Of a DNA stretch of 64,000 nt, positions 43,282-52,142 are shown piece by piece. The translations under genes and the position numbers were made by a program. The notes beneath the pieces were generated by a model that was not told the DNA's origin, made no database searches, and saw only the letters and a program-made list of their open reading frames with translations. Origin of the DNA: DASVFB01 sp963766345 (GTDB lineage: Bacteria; Actinomycetota; Thermoleophilia; Gaiellales; Gaiellaceae); contig CAVXZL010000012.1 of NCBI GenBank assembly GCA_963766345.1, positions 434,001 through 498,000 on the forward strand, read 5' to 3'. Every line of letters starts with the position of its first letter. Position 1 is the stretch's first letter.

Positions 43282-44346
43282 TTGCCACCCCCCGATGCCG
43301 GGCTCGTCCTTGAGCTGGAACCAGAGCATCATGTCGACGCGCGGCTGCTTGCGTGCGATCGCGAACGCCTGCTTCAGGTAGAGCGCCTGCTTCGCGTAGG
43401 ACACGCCGAACGCGCGGTCCGGCGGGTTCGTCTGGTACGCGTATTCGGTCAGCCAGATGCGTTTGCGGCCCCAGAGCTTCGTCACCTGCTTGATCATGTC
43501 GCCGATGTTGCCGAGCGTGTAGGCGCCCTTCGTGTGCGGCTTCGTCGTCGGCAGCTCGCGCGGACCGTTGTACGGGTTGTGCGCGTAGGCGTCGAACGTC
43601 TTGAGCCCGGCCTTCTTCACCGCGTTCATGAACGACATCGGTGTCGGCGTTCCGCGCCTGCCCCGCGCGTTGTCGTTGCCTCGCGGAGCAGTGACGCCGC
43701 ACGCGACCTTCTCGCCGGCGAAGTGCGTCGCATGCACGCCGGCGTACACGGCCTTGCAGATCTTCGCGTAGTTGATCGCGCTCACCATCACGTACTTGCC
43801 CTTGATCCGCTTGTACTGGGGATAGAGCTGGAAGAGCTGGTTCGGCTCGTTCCATGCGGTCCAGAGGCGCACGGCGGGGATCTCCACGTCGTTCTCGTCG
43901 ACTTCCTGGCCGCTGAAATGCGTCGCGGCGGCGTATGCAAAGTTGGTGAGGTCGCTCCCCTTCGTCGGTGCATAGCGGGCCGAATGGCCGCCGTTCGCCC
44001 ACCGTGGGGTACCCCAGATCGTGAACAGGATCTTGACGTTGTACTTCGCCGCGACCTGGACGAGGTGGTCGTACGGCGTCCAGTTGTACGCGGGATCCGC
44101 CGGGTCCTTCGCGTCCGTCGGCTTGTGCCGGGCGACTGCGAGAGGCATCCCGCCCCAGTAGAGGTCCGCGCGCACCACCTGCGCGCGAAGCTTCTTCACG
44201 ATCGGGAACGCCGCCTCGGCGCTGTAGAACGTGCTCGCCTGGTCGAGGAAGCCGACCATCATGTGCGGCCGCGCGGATGCCGACGGCACCGCGATGACGA
44301 CCGCGGCGCACGCCACGGCGACGAGAGCAAGCAAACCCCTAAACAC
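43213..44346 (-). CDS. Secreted GH-A-like TIM-barrel glycosidase
   Basis: An exported protein of 377 residues with a signal peptide (residues 1-26, ending PSASA) and a beta/alpha barrel like clan GH-A glycosidases. The acid/base Glu is E167 in LWTAWNEPNQ and the nucleophile Glu is E301 in RIWLTEYAYQT. Both sit after the expected strands. The substrate is unknown; surface-glycan trimming is a fair guess from the context. The GTG start is supported by GGAGG 7 bases upstream. The 5' end overlaps the UDP-glucuronate decarboxylase-like gene by 8 bases, so the two are probably co-transcribed. Confidence 0.85.
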   Translation of the reverse strand: MFRGLLALVAVACAAVVIAVPSASARPHMMVGFLDQASTFYSAEAAFPIVKKLRAQVVRADLYWGGMPLAVARHKPTDAKDPADPAYNWTPYDHLVQVAAKYNVKILFTIWGTPRWANGGHSARYAPTKGSDLTNFAYAAATHFSGQEVDENDVEIPAVRLWTAWNEPNQLFQLYPQYKRIKGKYVMVSAINYAKICKAVYAGVHATHFAGEKVACGVTAPRGNDNARGRRGTPTPMSFMNAVKKAGLKTFDAYAHNPYNGPRELPTTKPHTKGAYTLGNIGDMIKQVTKLWGRKRIWLTEYAYQTNPPDRAFGVSYAKQALYLKQAFAIARKQPRVDMMLWFQLKDEPGIGGWQSGLMTAKGKRKPAYLAFARLPH

Positions 44347-45292
44347 GTGAAACCTCCATTCCGATCGCTGTCAGCCAACGCCGCAGCCCCTCCTCGAGAT
44401 CGACCTCGGGCTGCCAGCCGAGCAATTCCCTTGCGCGCGTGATGTCGGGACGCCGGACCTGCGGATCGTCCGTCAGGTCGTACGGAGCCGCCTCGAACGT
44501 GATCTCGCTCGACGACCCGGTGACGCGGACGACCGTCTGGGCGAGCTGAAGAATCGTGATCTCGCGATCCGGGTTGCCGATGTTCACCGGCAGGTGCTCG
44601 CCCGACTCCGCGAGCGCGATGAGCCCGCGAACCGTGTCGTCGACGTAGCAGAGGCTCCGCGTCTGGGAGCCGTCGCCGAACACCGTCAGCGGCGTTCCCG
44701 CGGCGGCCTGCTGGATGAACGTCACGGACGCGCGACCGTCGTTGCGGCGCATGCGCGGCCCGTACGTGTTGAAGATCCGCGCGATGCACGTGTCGACGCC
44801 CTGCTGGTGGTGGTACGCCATCGTCAGCGCCTCCGCGTAGCGCTTCGCCTCGTCGTACACGCCGCGCGGGCCGACCGGGTTCACGTTCCCCCAGTACGAC
44901 TCGGGCTGCGGGCTCTGCAGCGGATCGCCGTAGACCTCGCTCGTCGAGGCGAGCAGGAAGCGCGCGCGCTTGTGCTTCGCGAGCCCGAGCGAGTTGTGAG
45001 TGCCGTACGAGCCCGTCTTCAGCGAGTGCAGCGGCAGCCGCATGTAGTCGATGGGGCTCGCGAGCGCGGCGAGGTGGTACACGACGTCGACGGCCTCGTC
45101 GATGTGGATGTGCTCGACGACGTCCTGGTAGCGGAACTCGAACTCGGGCCCGCGCCCGATGTGCGCGATGTTCTCGAGGCTGCCGGTCTCGAGATTGTCG
45201 AGACAGATAACCCGATAGTCGCGCGCCAGAAGCTTGTCGCAGAGGTGCGAGCCGAGGAAGCCCGCGCCTCCCGTCACCACAGCGGTCGGCAT
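44339..45292 (-). CDS. UDP-glucuronate decarboxylase-like SDR (UDP-xylose synthase type)
   Basis: Extended SDR of 317 residues. It has VVTGGAGFLGSHLCDKLL, YHLAALASPIDYMRLPLHSLKTG, LLASTSEVYGDPLQSPQPESY, YDEAKRYAEALTMAYHHQ (Y-x-x-x-K), ARIFNTYGPRMRRNDGR and the C-terminal DDPQVRRPDITRARELLGW. The ASPIDYMRLP and DDPQRRRPDI-type motifs are hallmarks of UDP-glucuronate decarboxylase, which makes UDP-xylose. A close dTDP-glucose dehydratase relative cannot be fully excluded. The ATG at 45292 follows a TACCCT box by 9 nt. UDP-glucuronate use fits the C5-epimerase nearby. Confidence 0.88.
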   Translation of the reverse strand: MPTAVVTGGAGFLGSHLCDKLLARDYRVICLDNLETGSLENIAHIGRGPEFEFRYQDVVEHIHIDEAVDVVYHLAALASPIDYMRLPLHSLKTGSYGTHNSLGLAKHKRARFLLASTSEVYGDPLQSPQPESYWGNVNPVGPRGVYDEAKRYAEALTMAYHHQQGVDTCIARIFNTYGPRMRRNDGRASVTFIQQAAAGTPLTVFGDGSQTRSLCYVDDTVRGLIALAESGEHLPVNIGNPDREITILQLAQTVVRVTGSSSEITFEAAPYDLTDDPQVRRPDITRARELLGWQPEVDLEEGLRRWLTAIGMEVSRV

Positions 45293-45301
45293 CTGCAAGC
45301 G

Positions 45302-45307
45302 AGGGTA
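45302..45307 (-). promoter_or_regulatory. Possible -10 element TACCCT
   Basis: TACCCT on the minus strand lies 9 nt before the ATG at 45292. Spacing is slightly longer than at the best leaderless starts. Confidence 0.3.
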
Positions 45308-45363
45308 GCGAGGGGTTCCGGACAACGCGCCGGTCCTAACGAACTCCTTACGGCGGCGCGTGT

Positions 45364-46305
45364 TTAGCGCAGGTCCTTGTTCGACTCCATGTCGAACCAC
45401 ATGGCGAAGAGCGTGAACTGCGATCCCGCGATGAGCAGCAGCGCGACGAGAACGACTGTTCCTACCGAGACGGCATTACCGGCGATGCGCAGCGCCGTCT
45501 CGACGACGCCGAGGACGAGCCCGGCGAGCGTCATCACGAGCCCCAGCGCGTAGAAGAACACGAGCGGGTGGAAGTCGCGGATCACGTATTTCTCGCGCAG
45601 CCGCCAGAGGAATCCCTTGAGCAGCAGCCACGAGATGCGCGGCACGACGCTGCGAATCTTGATCCCGGAGCGCTCACCGACGCCGTACACCGGTCGCGAG
45701 GGGAAGTCGCGCACGCGCGCGTTCCACACGTTGAGGTGCACGAGCATGTCGTTCGGGAAGCCGTAGCCGCGATAGATGCGCCGGCGGTCGAGCTGCGCGA
45801 GCATCGCTCGCGAGATCGCCGTGTACCCGGACTGCGAGTCCGCGACGTGCCAGTAGCCGCTCGCGATCTTCGTCAGCAGCGAGAGGATCGCGTTGCCGAC
45901 ATAGCGATGGCGCGGAATCACGCGCCACGCCTCGCCGGTGAAGAGGCGGTTCGCCTTCGCGTAGTCGACCTCGCCGCGAGCGACCGGGCGCACGAGCGTC
46001 TCGAGCTCGCCGGGATCCATCTGGTTGTCGCCGGCCATCACGCAGACGACGTCGACGCCGTCGGCGAGCGCGCGGTCGTAGCCCGTCACGATCGCCGCCC
46101 CGACTCCCTCGTTACGCTCGTGCGTCAGGACCGAGACACGCGAGTCGCCGAACGTTCGCGCGCGGTCGCCCGTCGCATCCGGCGACGCGTCGTCGACGAC
46201 GTAGATGCGGTCGACGAAGCCCGGGATGCCGCCGAGCGTCGCGCCGATCAGTTCCTCCTCGCGGTACGCGGGCACGACGACTGCGATCGACTTTCCCTCG
46301 AGCAT
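45364..46305 (-). CDS. DPM1-like GT2 glycosyltransferase with membrane tail
   Basis: A 313-residue GT2. It has IAVVVPAYREEELIGATLGGI, YVVDDASPDATGDRART, ERNEGVGAAIVTGYDRAL, VCVMAGDNQMDPGELE with the DxD-like acidic site (AGDNQ), and DSQSGYTAISRAML. Two C-terminal membrane segments (about 236-257 and 270-292) lead to FAMWFDMESNKDLR. The layout matches polyprenyl-phosphate glucose/mannose synthases of the GtrB type. The ATG overlaps the upstream stop by one base (TGATG). It is the third gene of the operon that begins with wzz. Confidence 0.88.
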   Translation of the reverse strand: MLEGKSIAVVVPAYREEELIGATLGGIPGFVDRIYVVDDASPDATGDRARTFGDSRVSVLTHERNEGVGAAIVTGYDRALADGVDVVCVMAGDNQMDPGELETLVRPVARGEVDYAKANRLFTGEAWRVIPRHRYVGNAILSLLTKIASGYWHVADSQSGYTAISRAMLAQLDRRRIYRGYGFPNDMLVHLNVWNARVRDFPSRPVYGVGERSGIKIRSVVPRISWLLLKGFLWRLREKYVIRDFHPLVFFYALGLVMTLAGLVLGVVETALRIAGNAVSVGTVVLVALLLIAGSQFTLFAMWFDMESNKDLR

Positions 46306-46988
46306 CAGTCGGAGAAGCGGACGCGCACGAGCACGAACATCGCCTTGAAGCCGTCGCGCCACGTGATCTTCTTGCCTTCCGCGTACGAACGTCCGTAGTA
46401 CGAGATCGGCAGCTCGTAGACGCGCAGCTTGCGCTTGCAGACCTTCGCCGTGATCTCCGGCTCGATCGCGAAGTCGTCCTCGCGCAGGTCGAGCGAGCGA
46501 AGCACATCGGTGCGAAACGCCTTGTAGCCGGTCTCCATGTCGGAGAGCGTCGTGTTGTACAGGACGTTCGTCAGAAGCGACAGGAAGCGGTTGCCGACGA
46601 GGTGCCAGAAGAGATACGCGCGCTGCGGCCGTCCGCCCGAGAGGCGCGAGCCGAAGACGACGTCCGCCGCGCCGCGGCGGATCGGCTCGATCAGCTCGGG
46701 CACCTCGTTCGGGTCGTACTCCATGTCGGCGTCCTGGATCACCGCGATGTCGCCGTCGAGATGCGGGATGGCCGCGCGGATCGCCGCGCCCTTGCCGCGG
46801 TTCTCCTGCCGGATCACGTGGAAGCCGTTGCGCCCCGACCACTCCTCGAGCAGGCGCGGCGTGTCGTCGGTCGAGCCGTCGTCGACGACGACGATCTGCT
46901 TGTCGAGGTCGAGCGCCTCGACTCGCCGGAGCACCTCACCGAGAGTCGCCGCCTCGTTGTACGCCGGGACGATGAAGCTGACTCTCAC
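46305..46988 (-). CDS. DPM1-like GT2 glycosyltransferase
   Basis: A 227-residue soluble GT2 resembling dolichol-phosphate mannose synthase. It has VSFIVPAYNEAATLGEVLRR, IVVVDDGSTDDTPRLLEEW, QENRGKGAAIRAAIPHL, IAVIQDADMEYDPNEVPELI with the catalytic DAD, VFGSRLSGGRPQRAYLFWH, LSDMETGYKAFRTDVL and YEGLPIS-like YELPISYYGRSYAEGKKI. Without membrane helices, it probably works with a membrane partner such as its neighbour. The GTG start overlaps the wzz stop (GTGA), and its own stop overlaps the next GT2. Confidence 0.92.
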   Translation of the reverse strand: MRVSFIVPAYNEAATLGEVLRRVEALDLDKQIVVVDDGSTDDTPRLLEEWSGRNGFHVIRQENRGKGAAIRAAIPHLDGDIAVIQDADMEYDPNEVPELIEPIRRGAADVVFGSRLSGGRPQRAYLFWHLVGNRFLSLLTNVLYNTTLSDMETGYKAFRTDVLRSLDLREDDFAIEPEITAKVCKRKLRVYELPISYYGRSYAEGKKITWRDGFKAMFVLVRVRFSD

Positions 46989-47821
46989 GCGTGGCGCGTG
47001 CGCCGACGCGTGATCGGATCCCAGACGAGCGCCGCGATGCCGCCGATGATCAGCCCGATCAGCGCGCCGACGGCGGTGGCGTTGCGATGGCTGCGCGCGG
47101 CGGTCTTCTCGGCGAGCGCATGGGTGATAATGCGCGGCGCCTCGACGTTCTTCGCAAGTAGGTAGAGCTGCGTCGTCGTCGTGAGGTCGGTCTGGCAGCC
47201 CTGCAGACGGCCCTGGAGGAGGATCTTGTCGGTCGTCGACAGGCTCGATGCGTTGAGCGCCGCGTTGACCGTCTTGATGCAGCTGTTATCGGTCGCGATC
47301 TGCTGCTCGAAGACCTTGATCTTCGGCGCCGAGATGTTCGAGAGCGCCGAGACGAGCACGCTCGCGAGGAGATCGGCCGCGCGCGCGGCCTTTCCCGGCT
47401 CCGGCGCTTTCACCGTCACTGCGATCAGCGGCGTCTGGTTCAGCCGCGCGTTGAATCCCTGCACCGCCGTCACCGAGAAGCCAGAGCGGAGCTGTCCCTC
47501 CGGAATGCCCGTTCGGCGCGCGATCCGGCGCAGGACCTGCTCGGACGTCAGGATCGCCTTGGCCGAGGACGGGTTCGTGTTCACCGCCTGGACCTGGGAA
47601 AGGCCGGAGCCGAGCGGCTGCCCCATGTACGTGATCGCCTGCGCCCTGTAGGTCTGCGCGCCGCCGAGCGTGCTCAGGTACCCGAGGATCGCGCCGACGA
47701 CGAGCCCGGCGAGCAGGAGCCACCAGCGGGCGAGCAGCGCGTGCCCGTAGTGCCCGAGATCGACCTCCGCCTCGGCGTCGAGATCGGGTGGCGCGGGCGG
47801 GCGGGTCCGTGTCGTCGCCAT
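46985..47821 (-). CDS. wzz: Wzz-like chain-length determinant
   Basis: A 278-residue inner-membrane protein of the Wzz/polysaccharide co-polymerase group, which sets the length of polymerised glycans. It has one membrane segment near each end (about residues 32-52 and 247-266) flanking a mostly helical periplasmic-type domain (QYRAQAI-like TYRAQAITYMGQPLG, EQVLRRIARRTGIPEGQLRS, SCIKTVNAALNASSLS). The C-terminus ends in Arg residues without a kinase domain. The ATG start leaves a short cytoplasmic N-terminus. The operon continues with two GT2 genes. Confidence 0.85.
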   Translation of the reverse strand: MATTRTRPPAPPDLDAEAEVDLGHYGHALLARWWLLLAGLVVGAILGYLSTLGGAQTYRAQAITYMGQPLGSGLSQVQAVNTNPSSAKAILTSEQVLRRIARRTGIPEGQLRSGFSVTAVQGFNARLNQTPLIAVTVKAPEPGKAARAADLLASVLVSALSNISAPKIKVFEQQIATDNSCIKTVNAALNASSLSTTDKILLQGRLQGCQTDLTTTTQLYLLAKNVEAPRIITHALAEKTAARSHRNATAVGALIGLIIGGIAALVWDPITRRRTRHA

Positions 47822-47833
47822 CGCGCGCCGACT

Positions 47834-48676
47834 CTACCCACGCGCGCCCGCGAGCAGCGCGGCGAGGCCGCTCACGTGCGTCGAGTCGAGGATCTCGTAC
47901 CGGTGCAACTCGAGCGGCGTCTGCGCAGACTGCACCGCGCCCGGCTGCGTCGTGACCGCGAGGACGTAACCCGCGCGCCGCACGAGATCCACGATTCGCG
48001 CGTCGTGGGCGCCTGCGGGGTAGGCGAACCACTGCACGGGCTTGTGCAGATGCCGCTCGAGCCGGCGACGCGAGTTCCGCAGCTCGGCGAGGGCGTCTGC
48101 GTCCGAGAGCGTCGTCAAATCGGGATGCGTGACGGTGTGCGAGCCGATCGTCACGCCGTTTCGCTCGAGGGCGTGGAGCTGTCCCCACGTGAGGGTGCGT
48201 GGATCGAAGTCCGAGATGCGGCTCGTGATCACGTACGCGGTCGCGGGCATGTGCAACCGCGCCAGGACCGGGAGCGCGTTCGCCCAGACGTCGCGATAGC
48301 CGTCGTCGAACGTGATCATGATCGGATGCGGCGGGAGCTTCGCTCCGTGCTCGAGCGCCGCGAACGCCTGCTGCTGCGACACGGCGTGGAAGCCGGTGCG
48401 CTTCAGCCAGCGCATCTGCGCGGCGAAGTCGTCGGGCGCGACGGTCAGCCGCTGCGTGATCGCCGGCTGGTCGACTCTGATCGGGCCGATCAGGTGGTAC
48501 ATGAGGATCGGCAGCGTGATCGTCCGCTGCGGCAGCGTCGCGGGCAGCCTGAGCACCGGGCGCGGATGAGCGACGAGAGGCTGCGCCGACGCGGGACGCG
48601 CGACGGGGAGGAATGCGGCGACGGCGCCCGAGAAGAGGAGCAGCGCGACGGCGAGGAAGGTCGCTCGCCTGGACAT
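47834..48676 (-). CDS. Secreted polysaccharide deacetylase (NodB homology)
   Basis: Exported carbohydrate esterase family 4-type enzyme that would remove N- or O-acetyl groups from a surface glycan. The 280-residue protein has a signal peptide (residues 1-31), then LPILMYHLIG, IMITFDDGYRDVWANALPVL with the metal-binding Asp pair, IGSHTVTHPDLTTLSDADAL with the His-x3-His metal site, and WFAYPAGAHDARIVDLVRRAG. The order of NodB motifs is complete. The ATG at 48676 is only about 30 bases from the divergent C5-epimerase-like gene, so the two probably share a control region. The stop is 13 bases from wzz. Confidence 0.92.
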   Translation of the reverse strand: MSRRATFLAVALLLFSGAVAAFLPVARPASAQPLVAHPRPVLRLPATLPQRTITLPILMYHLIGPIRVDQPAITQRLTVAPDDFAAQMRWLKRTGFHAVSQQQAFAALEHGAKLPPHPIMITFDDGYRDVWANALPVLARLHMPATAYVITSRISDFDPRTLTWGQLHALERNGVTIGSHTVTHPDLTTLSDADALAELRNSRRRLERHLHKPVQWFAYPAGAHDARIVDLVRRAGYVLAVTTQPGAVQSAQTPLELHRYEILDSTHVSGLAALLAGARG

Positions 48677-48707
48677 CGAGGAGAACGACGATAGCCTGTT
48701 GCAGGGC

Positions 48708-51224
48708 ATGAGGGGGGTTGCCTGGATCGCGGTTGCCTTCGCCGGCTTCCTCGCGGCGGGCTCGGCTCCTGCAGCGCAGACGCGGATGCTTCCCGTGCAG
48801 CTGCAGGCGCGGGTCGCCGTGAAGCGGGCGGTGCAATCGGGCTGGATCGACAACGCAACCGCCTCGCGCAGCCGCGCCGCGATCGACCGCGCCGCGCGGC
48901 TGATCCGCCGCTTGCCGAGCGAGCGCGCGGATCCGATCGACGTCGCGCTGTCGGAGATCGCCGCGATGTCGGGCCGTCTCACGAGACCGCGGGCACTTGC
49001 GCTGACCGGCCAGCTGAAAGCGAACAACGACTGGTTCGCGCGTCGTGGAGTGCCGAAAGCCCACACCGACATCAAGGACGCCGACGGCCTCGTCTACCGC
49101 TTCTTCGCGGGACGCTGCTTCGAGTTCCACCCGCTCGCCGAGTTCGTCGAGCTCAACGCGCGCGTCTGGGCGAAGGACGTCCGCGGAACGAGGCGACTCG
49201 CCGACGCCCTCGCGGCCCGCGGCTCGCATCAGTACGGCGGCGTTGCCTGGGAGTACTACTTCGACTACGGGGGCGGAAGCGCGCCGTGGCTCTCCGGCAT
49301 GGCGCAGGCGGTTGCAGCGATGGGATTCACACGGGCGGCGGACCTCGTCCCCGACTCGGCGTCGAAATACGTCGCGTCCGCGCGCGCCGCGTATCGGGTG
49401 ATCCCCGCTCGGCTCGTGACCAACGTCTCCGCCGGACCGTGGGTCCGTCTCTACTCGTTCGACTCGACCGTGGTGCTGAACGCGCAGTTGCAGACGATCT
49501 ACTCGCTGAAGACGTACGCCGCGCGGGCACGCGACACGCGCGCCGATGCGCTCGCGACGCGCATGCAGACGACGGCGATCACGATGCTCCCGCGCTTCGA
49601 CACGGGCTACTGGAGCTACTACTCGCTCGGCGGGAACCTCTCGCCGCTCGAGTACCAGAAGTACGTCGTCGATCTCCTCAACTCGCTCTCGACCGCCGAC
49701 GCCCGCTTCGCCGACGCCGCCAAGCGCTTCGGGGCCTACCTGCGACAGCCGCCGGCCTTCCGGCTCGAGCAGGGGCCGCTGGGCGCGCTTCGCTTCTGGC
49801 TCTCGAAGCCTGCGACGGTGACGGCGTACTCGGCGGCAGGCCCGACGCAGCGCTACAGCATGCACGACGGCTGGCACACGATCGGCTGGGCCGAGCCGAA
49901 CGGCCCGGGGATCTACCCGATCCACGTGAACGCGGTCGACTGGGCCGGCAACCGCTCGTCGTTCGATGCACCGCCGATCGTTCGCGTCGGCACGGGCGGA
50001 GTCGACGGGGTCGCGCGGGCAGCCGCCTCGAGCCCGGCGAAGCGCGTGCCGCTCTTCATCGGCGCCGGCCTCGACGATCCCGTTCAGGCGGCGCGCGCGC
50101 AGAAGCTCGGTCTGCACCTCGTTCGCATCGTCGTCGACTGGCCGACAGGCGCGACGACGCCGGAGCTCGCGCTCGTGGCGGCGCTTCGCCAGCTGACGGG
50201 AAGCCAGGTGCTGCTCGAGCTCCGGACGACCGCGCCGCCGGCCGACGACTCGACGAGGACTGCGCTGGCGCAGTACGCGGCCGCTCTCGTGCAGCAGGTT
50301 CCGGGCATGCACTACCTGACGCTCGCGCCCGCGGTCACCGCGACGACCGCCGAGGACTACACGGCAGCGTACGTCGCCGTGTACCACGCGGTGAAGGCCG
50401 CGCTCCCGGGCGTCGCGCTCGCGCCTCTCGTCGAAGGGAGCTCGTCCCCGAAGACGACGCTCACGGCGCTCGCGCGGGCCCTGCCGGCGGAGGACGTCGA
50501 CGTGTTCGCCTTCCGTCCCGCCGGCGTGACGGCCGCAGGCTGGACGGCGGACGACGTGCCGCAGCTCCTCTCGGCGCTCGGCGACCTCTTCGGCCGCGCG
50601 CCGCCGCTGTTGATCGACGGCCTCGCAACGTCGACGACGATCCCGTCCGACCAGCTCGCGTGGTACCCGACGACCCAGCAACCCGACCCGTCGGCGGTCT
50701 CGGCGAAGGAGCAGGGAGAGGCCTACGCACGGCTGATCAGCTCGACCGTGTGCTCGACGACGATCAGCGCGATCGTCCTCGACCGGCTCGTCGACGACAA
50801 CTCGTTTCCGGAGCCGACGAGCGGCATCGTCTACGCGAGCGGCGAGCCGAAGCCGTCGGCGCCGCTCGTCTCCGCCGCGGCGGGGCCGCCGCAGCGCGGA
50901 ACCGTCGTCTGTCCCGGGCTCGCGTCGCGCTCCGGCGCCAGCACGCTCGTGTTCCCGACGGAGCTCGACGCCTCGGCTTCCGCGTCGGTCGTGCTCGGCT
51001 GCGTCCGCGACTGCCTCTACGTGATCACGCTGACGGACGGCAGCGGCCACCCGGTCTCGGCGCGGCGCGGGACGCTCACCGGCGGCAGCCGCCCGATCAC
51101 GCTCGAGCTGCCGAAGGTGAAGCTCTCGGCCTCGAGCTACCGCTTCGACGTGCGGATCGTCGACCGCGTCAACCCCGGCGAGGTGTGGCGCACGACGAGC
51201 GAGCTGCTGCCGGTCAGCCGCTAG
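48708..51224 (+). CDS. Secreted D-glucuronyl C5-epimerase-like protein with extra C-terminal barrel-like domain
   Basis: An exported 838-residue protein. After a signal peptide (residues 1-23) the N-terminal part matches the glucuronyl C5-epimerase fold: W181-E-Y-Y-F-D-Y-G-G-G followed by APWLSGMAQAVAAM, and F297-D-T-G-Y-W-S-Y-Y-S-L-G-G with NLSPLEYQKYVVDLLNSL. These correspond to the family's FDWGGG...W-x-SGMAQ and TGYWS-Y motifs. A beta-rich segment follows (about 350-430), then a region resembling a glycosidase-type barrel (VPLFIGAGLDDPVQAARA, LHLVRIVVDWPTG, to about 720) and a final beta domain. Known relatives convert D-glucuronate to L-iduronate in heparan-like chains. Start ATG 48708 or TTG 48699. 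Confidence 0.8.
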   Translation: MRGVAWIAVAFAGFLAAGSAPAAQTRMLPVQLQARVAVKRAVQSGWIDNATASRSRAAIDRAARLIRRLPSERADPIDVALSEIAAMSGRLTRPRALALTGQLKANNDWFARRGVPKAHTDIKDADGLVYRFFAGRCFEFHPLAEFVELNARVWAKDVRGTRRLADALAARGSHQYGGVAWEYYFDYGGGSAPWLSGMAQAVAAMGFTRAADLVPDSASKYVASARAAYRVIPARLVTNVSAGPWVRLYSFDSTVVLNAQLQTIYSLKTYAARARDTRADALATRMQTTAITMLPRFDTGYWSYYSLGGNLSPLEYQKYVVDLLNSLSTADARFADAAKRFGAYLRQPPAFRLEQGPLGALRFWLSKPATVTAYSAAGPTQRYSMHDGWHTIGWAEPNGPGIYPIHVNAVDWAGNRSSFDAPPIVRVGTGGVDGVARAAASSPAKRVPLFIGAGLDDPVQAARAQKLGLHLVRIVVDWPTGATTPELALVAALRQLTGSQVLLELRTTAPPADDSTRTALAQYAAALVQQVPGMHYLTLAPAVTATTAEDYTAAYVAVYHAVKAALPGVALAPLVEGSSSPKTTLTALARALPAEDVDVFAFRPAGVTAAGWTADDVPQLLSALGDLFGRAPPLLIDGLATSTTIPSDQLAWYPTTQQPDPSAVSAKEQGEAYARLISSTVCSTTISAIVLDRLVDDNSFPEPTSGIVYASGEPKPSAPLVSAAAGPPQRGTVVCPGLASRSGASTLVFPTELDASASASVVLGCVRDCLYVITLTDGSGHPVSARRGTLTGGSRPITLELPKVKLSASSYRFDVRIVDRVNPGEVWRTTSELLPVSR

Positions 51225-52119
51225 GAGTGCTCAGCGGCAGGGCGTCCGCCGCTTGGAGCTCGCGCCACTGTCCCGGCGTCGTCGTGGCGTAGTCGTACAT
51301 GCTCGCGCCGAGGGACTTGCCGTCCCGTGCGGCGCGCGTGAACGCGCGCACTTGAGCCGCCGAGGCCGCGTCGGCGATCCCGCCGATCGGATGCACGGGC
51401 AACGCGGGATTGCCGGTCCAGCTGCGCAGCAGCGTGATGTTGAGCTGCGTGTAGACGCCGGTGAAGCCGGGGAGTTTCGAGCGGTAGGTGAAGTAGCCCA
51501 TCGGCAGAAACACGTCATACGTCTTCGCGAGCTCCACGAACGGAAAGCCGGGCCAGTACCACGGCAGCCGCTGCATCCCGCGCGGCGCGGGCACGATCGC
51601 GCCGAGGGTCAGGTCGGGCTCGGCGGCGCGCAGTTGGCGGGACAGCGTCACGAGCCGTGCACTCCGCGCAGCCGCGGGCTTCACAACGCTCGACTCGATG
51701 TCGAGCGCGAACGAGTCGAACTGCTCGCCGCCGGGCGTCGTGAACCTCATTGCCGCGAGAGAGCGGCGCTTGTCGAGCGCGAGATCGCGGAACGACGGCA
51801 GGTACCACGCGACGATCTGCATCCCGTTGGCGTGCGCCGCCTCCACGAAGCGCGCGACGCGCGAGGGCTTCACGATGTCCTGGCGCATCTGGTAGTTCGA
51901 CGTCTCGAAGTAGAGCGTCGCGACGCCGCGCTTCGCCATCTTCGCGACCTCGGTCTCGGGCTTCGCGAGGACCTGGTGGTCGTACAGGTCGACCCACGTC
52001 CCGAGCCCCATGTATGCGGAGAGGTCGCGGTCGCCCGCGGTGCGTCCCGAGCTCGCGCCGCACGCGCACACGAACGCGACTGCGAGCAACGCGGCGATGC
52101 GCCCGACCCGGCTCGACAT
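51214..52119 (-). CDS. Lipoprotein with TIM-barrel-like (glycosidase-like) domain
   Basis: A 301-residue predicted lipoprotein. A hydrophobic N-terminus ends in FVCAC, with Cys20 the likely lipidation site. The domain reads YMGLGTWVDLYDHQV, VATLYFETSNYQMRQD, VEAAHANGMQIVAWYLPSF, FDSFALDIESSVV, AIVPAPRGMQRLPWYWPGFPF in two parts, VFLPMGYFTYRS and PVHPIGGIADAA. This alternation of strands and helices suggests a glycoside-hydrolase-like barrel, with D/E in ALDIES. No precise family or activity can be claimed. It is convergent with the epimerase-like gene (11-base overlap). Confidence 0.7.
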   Translation of the reverse strand: MSSRVGRIAALLAVAFVCACGASSGRTAGDRDLSAYMGLGTWVDLYDHQVLAKPETEVAKMAKRGVATLYFETSNYQMRQDIVKPSRVARFVEAAHANGMQIVAWYLPSFRDLALDKRRSLAAMRFTTPGGEQFDSFALDIESSVVKPAAARSARLVTLSRQLRAAEPDLTLGAIVPAPRGMQRLPWYWPGFPFVELAKTYDVFLPMGYFTYRSKLPGFTGVYTQLNITLLRSWTGNPALPVHPIGGIADAASAAQVRAFTRAARDGKSLGASMYDYATTTPGQWRELQAADALPLSTPSG

Positions 52120-52142
52120 CCTCGCGAACTCTATGCGAACGG

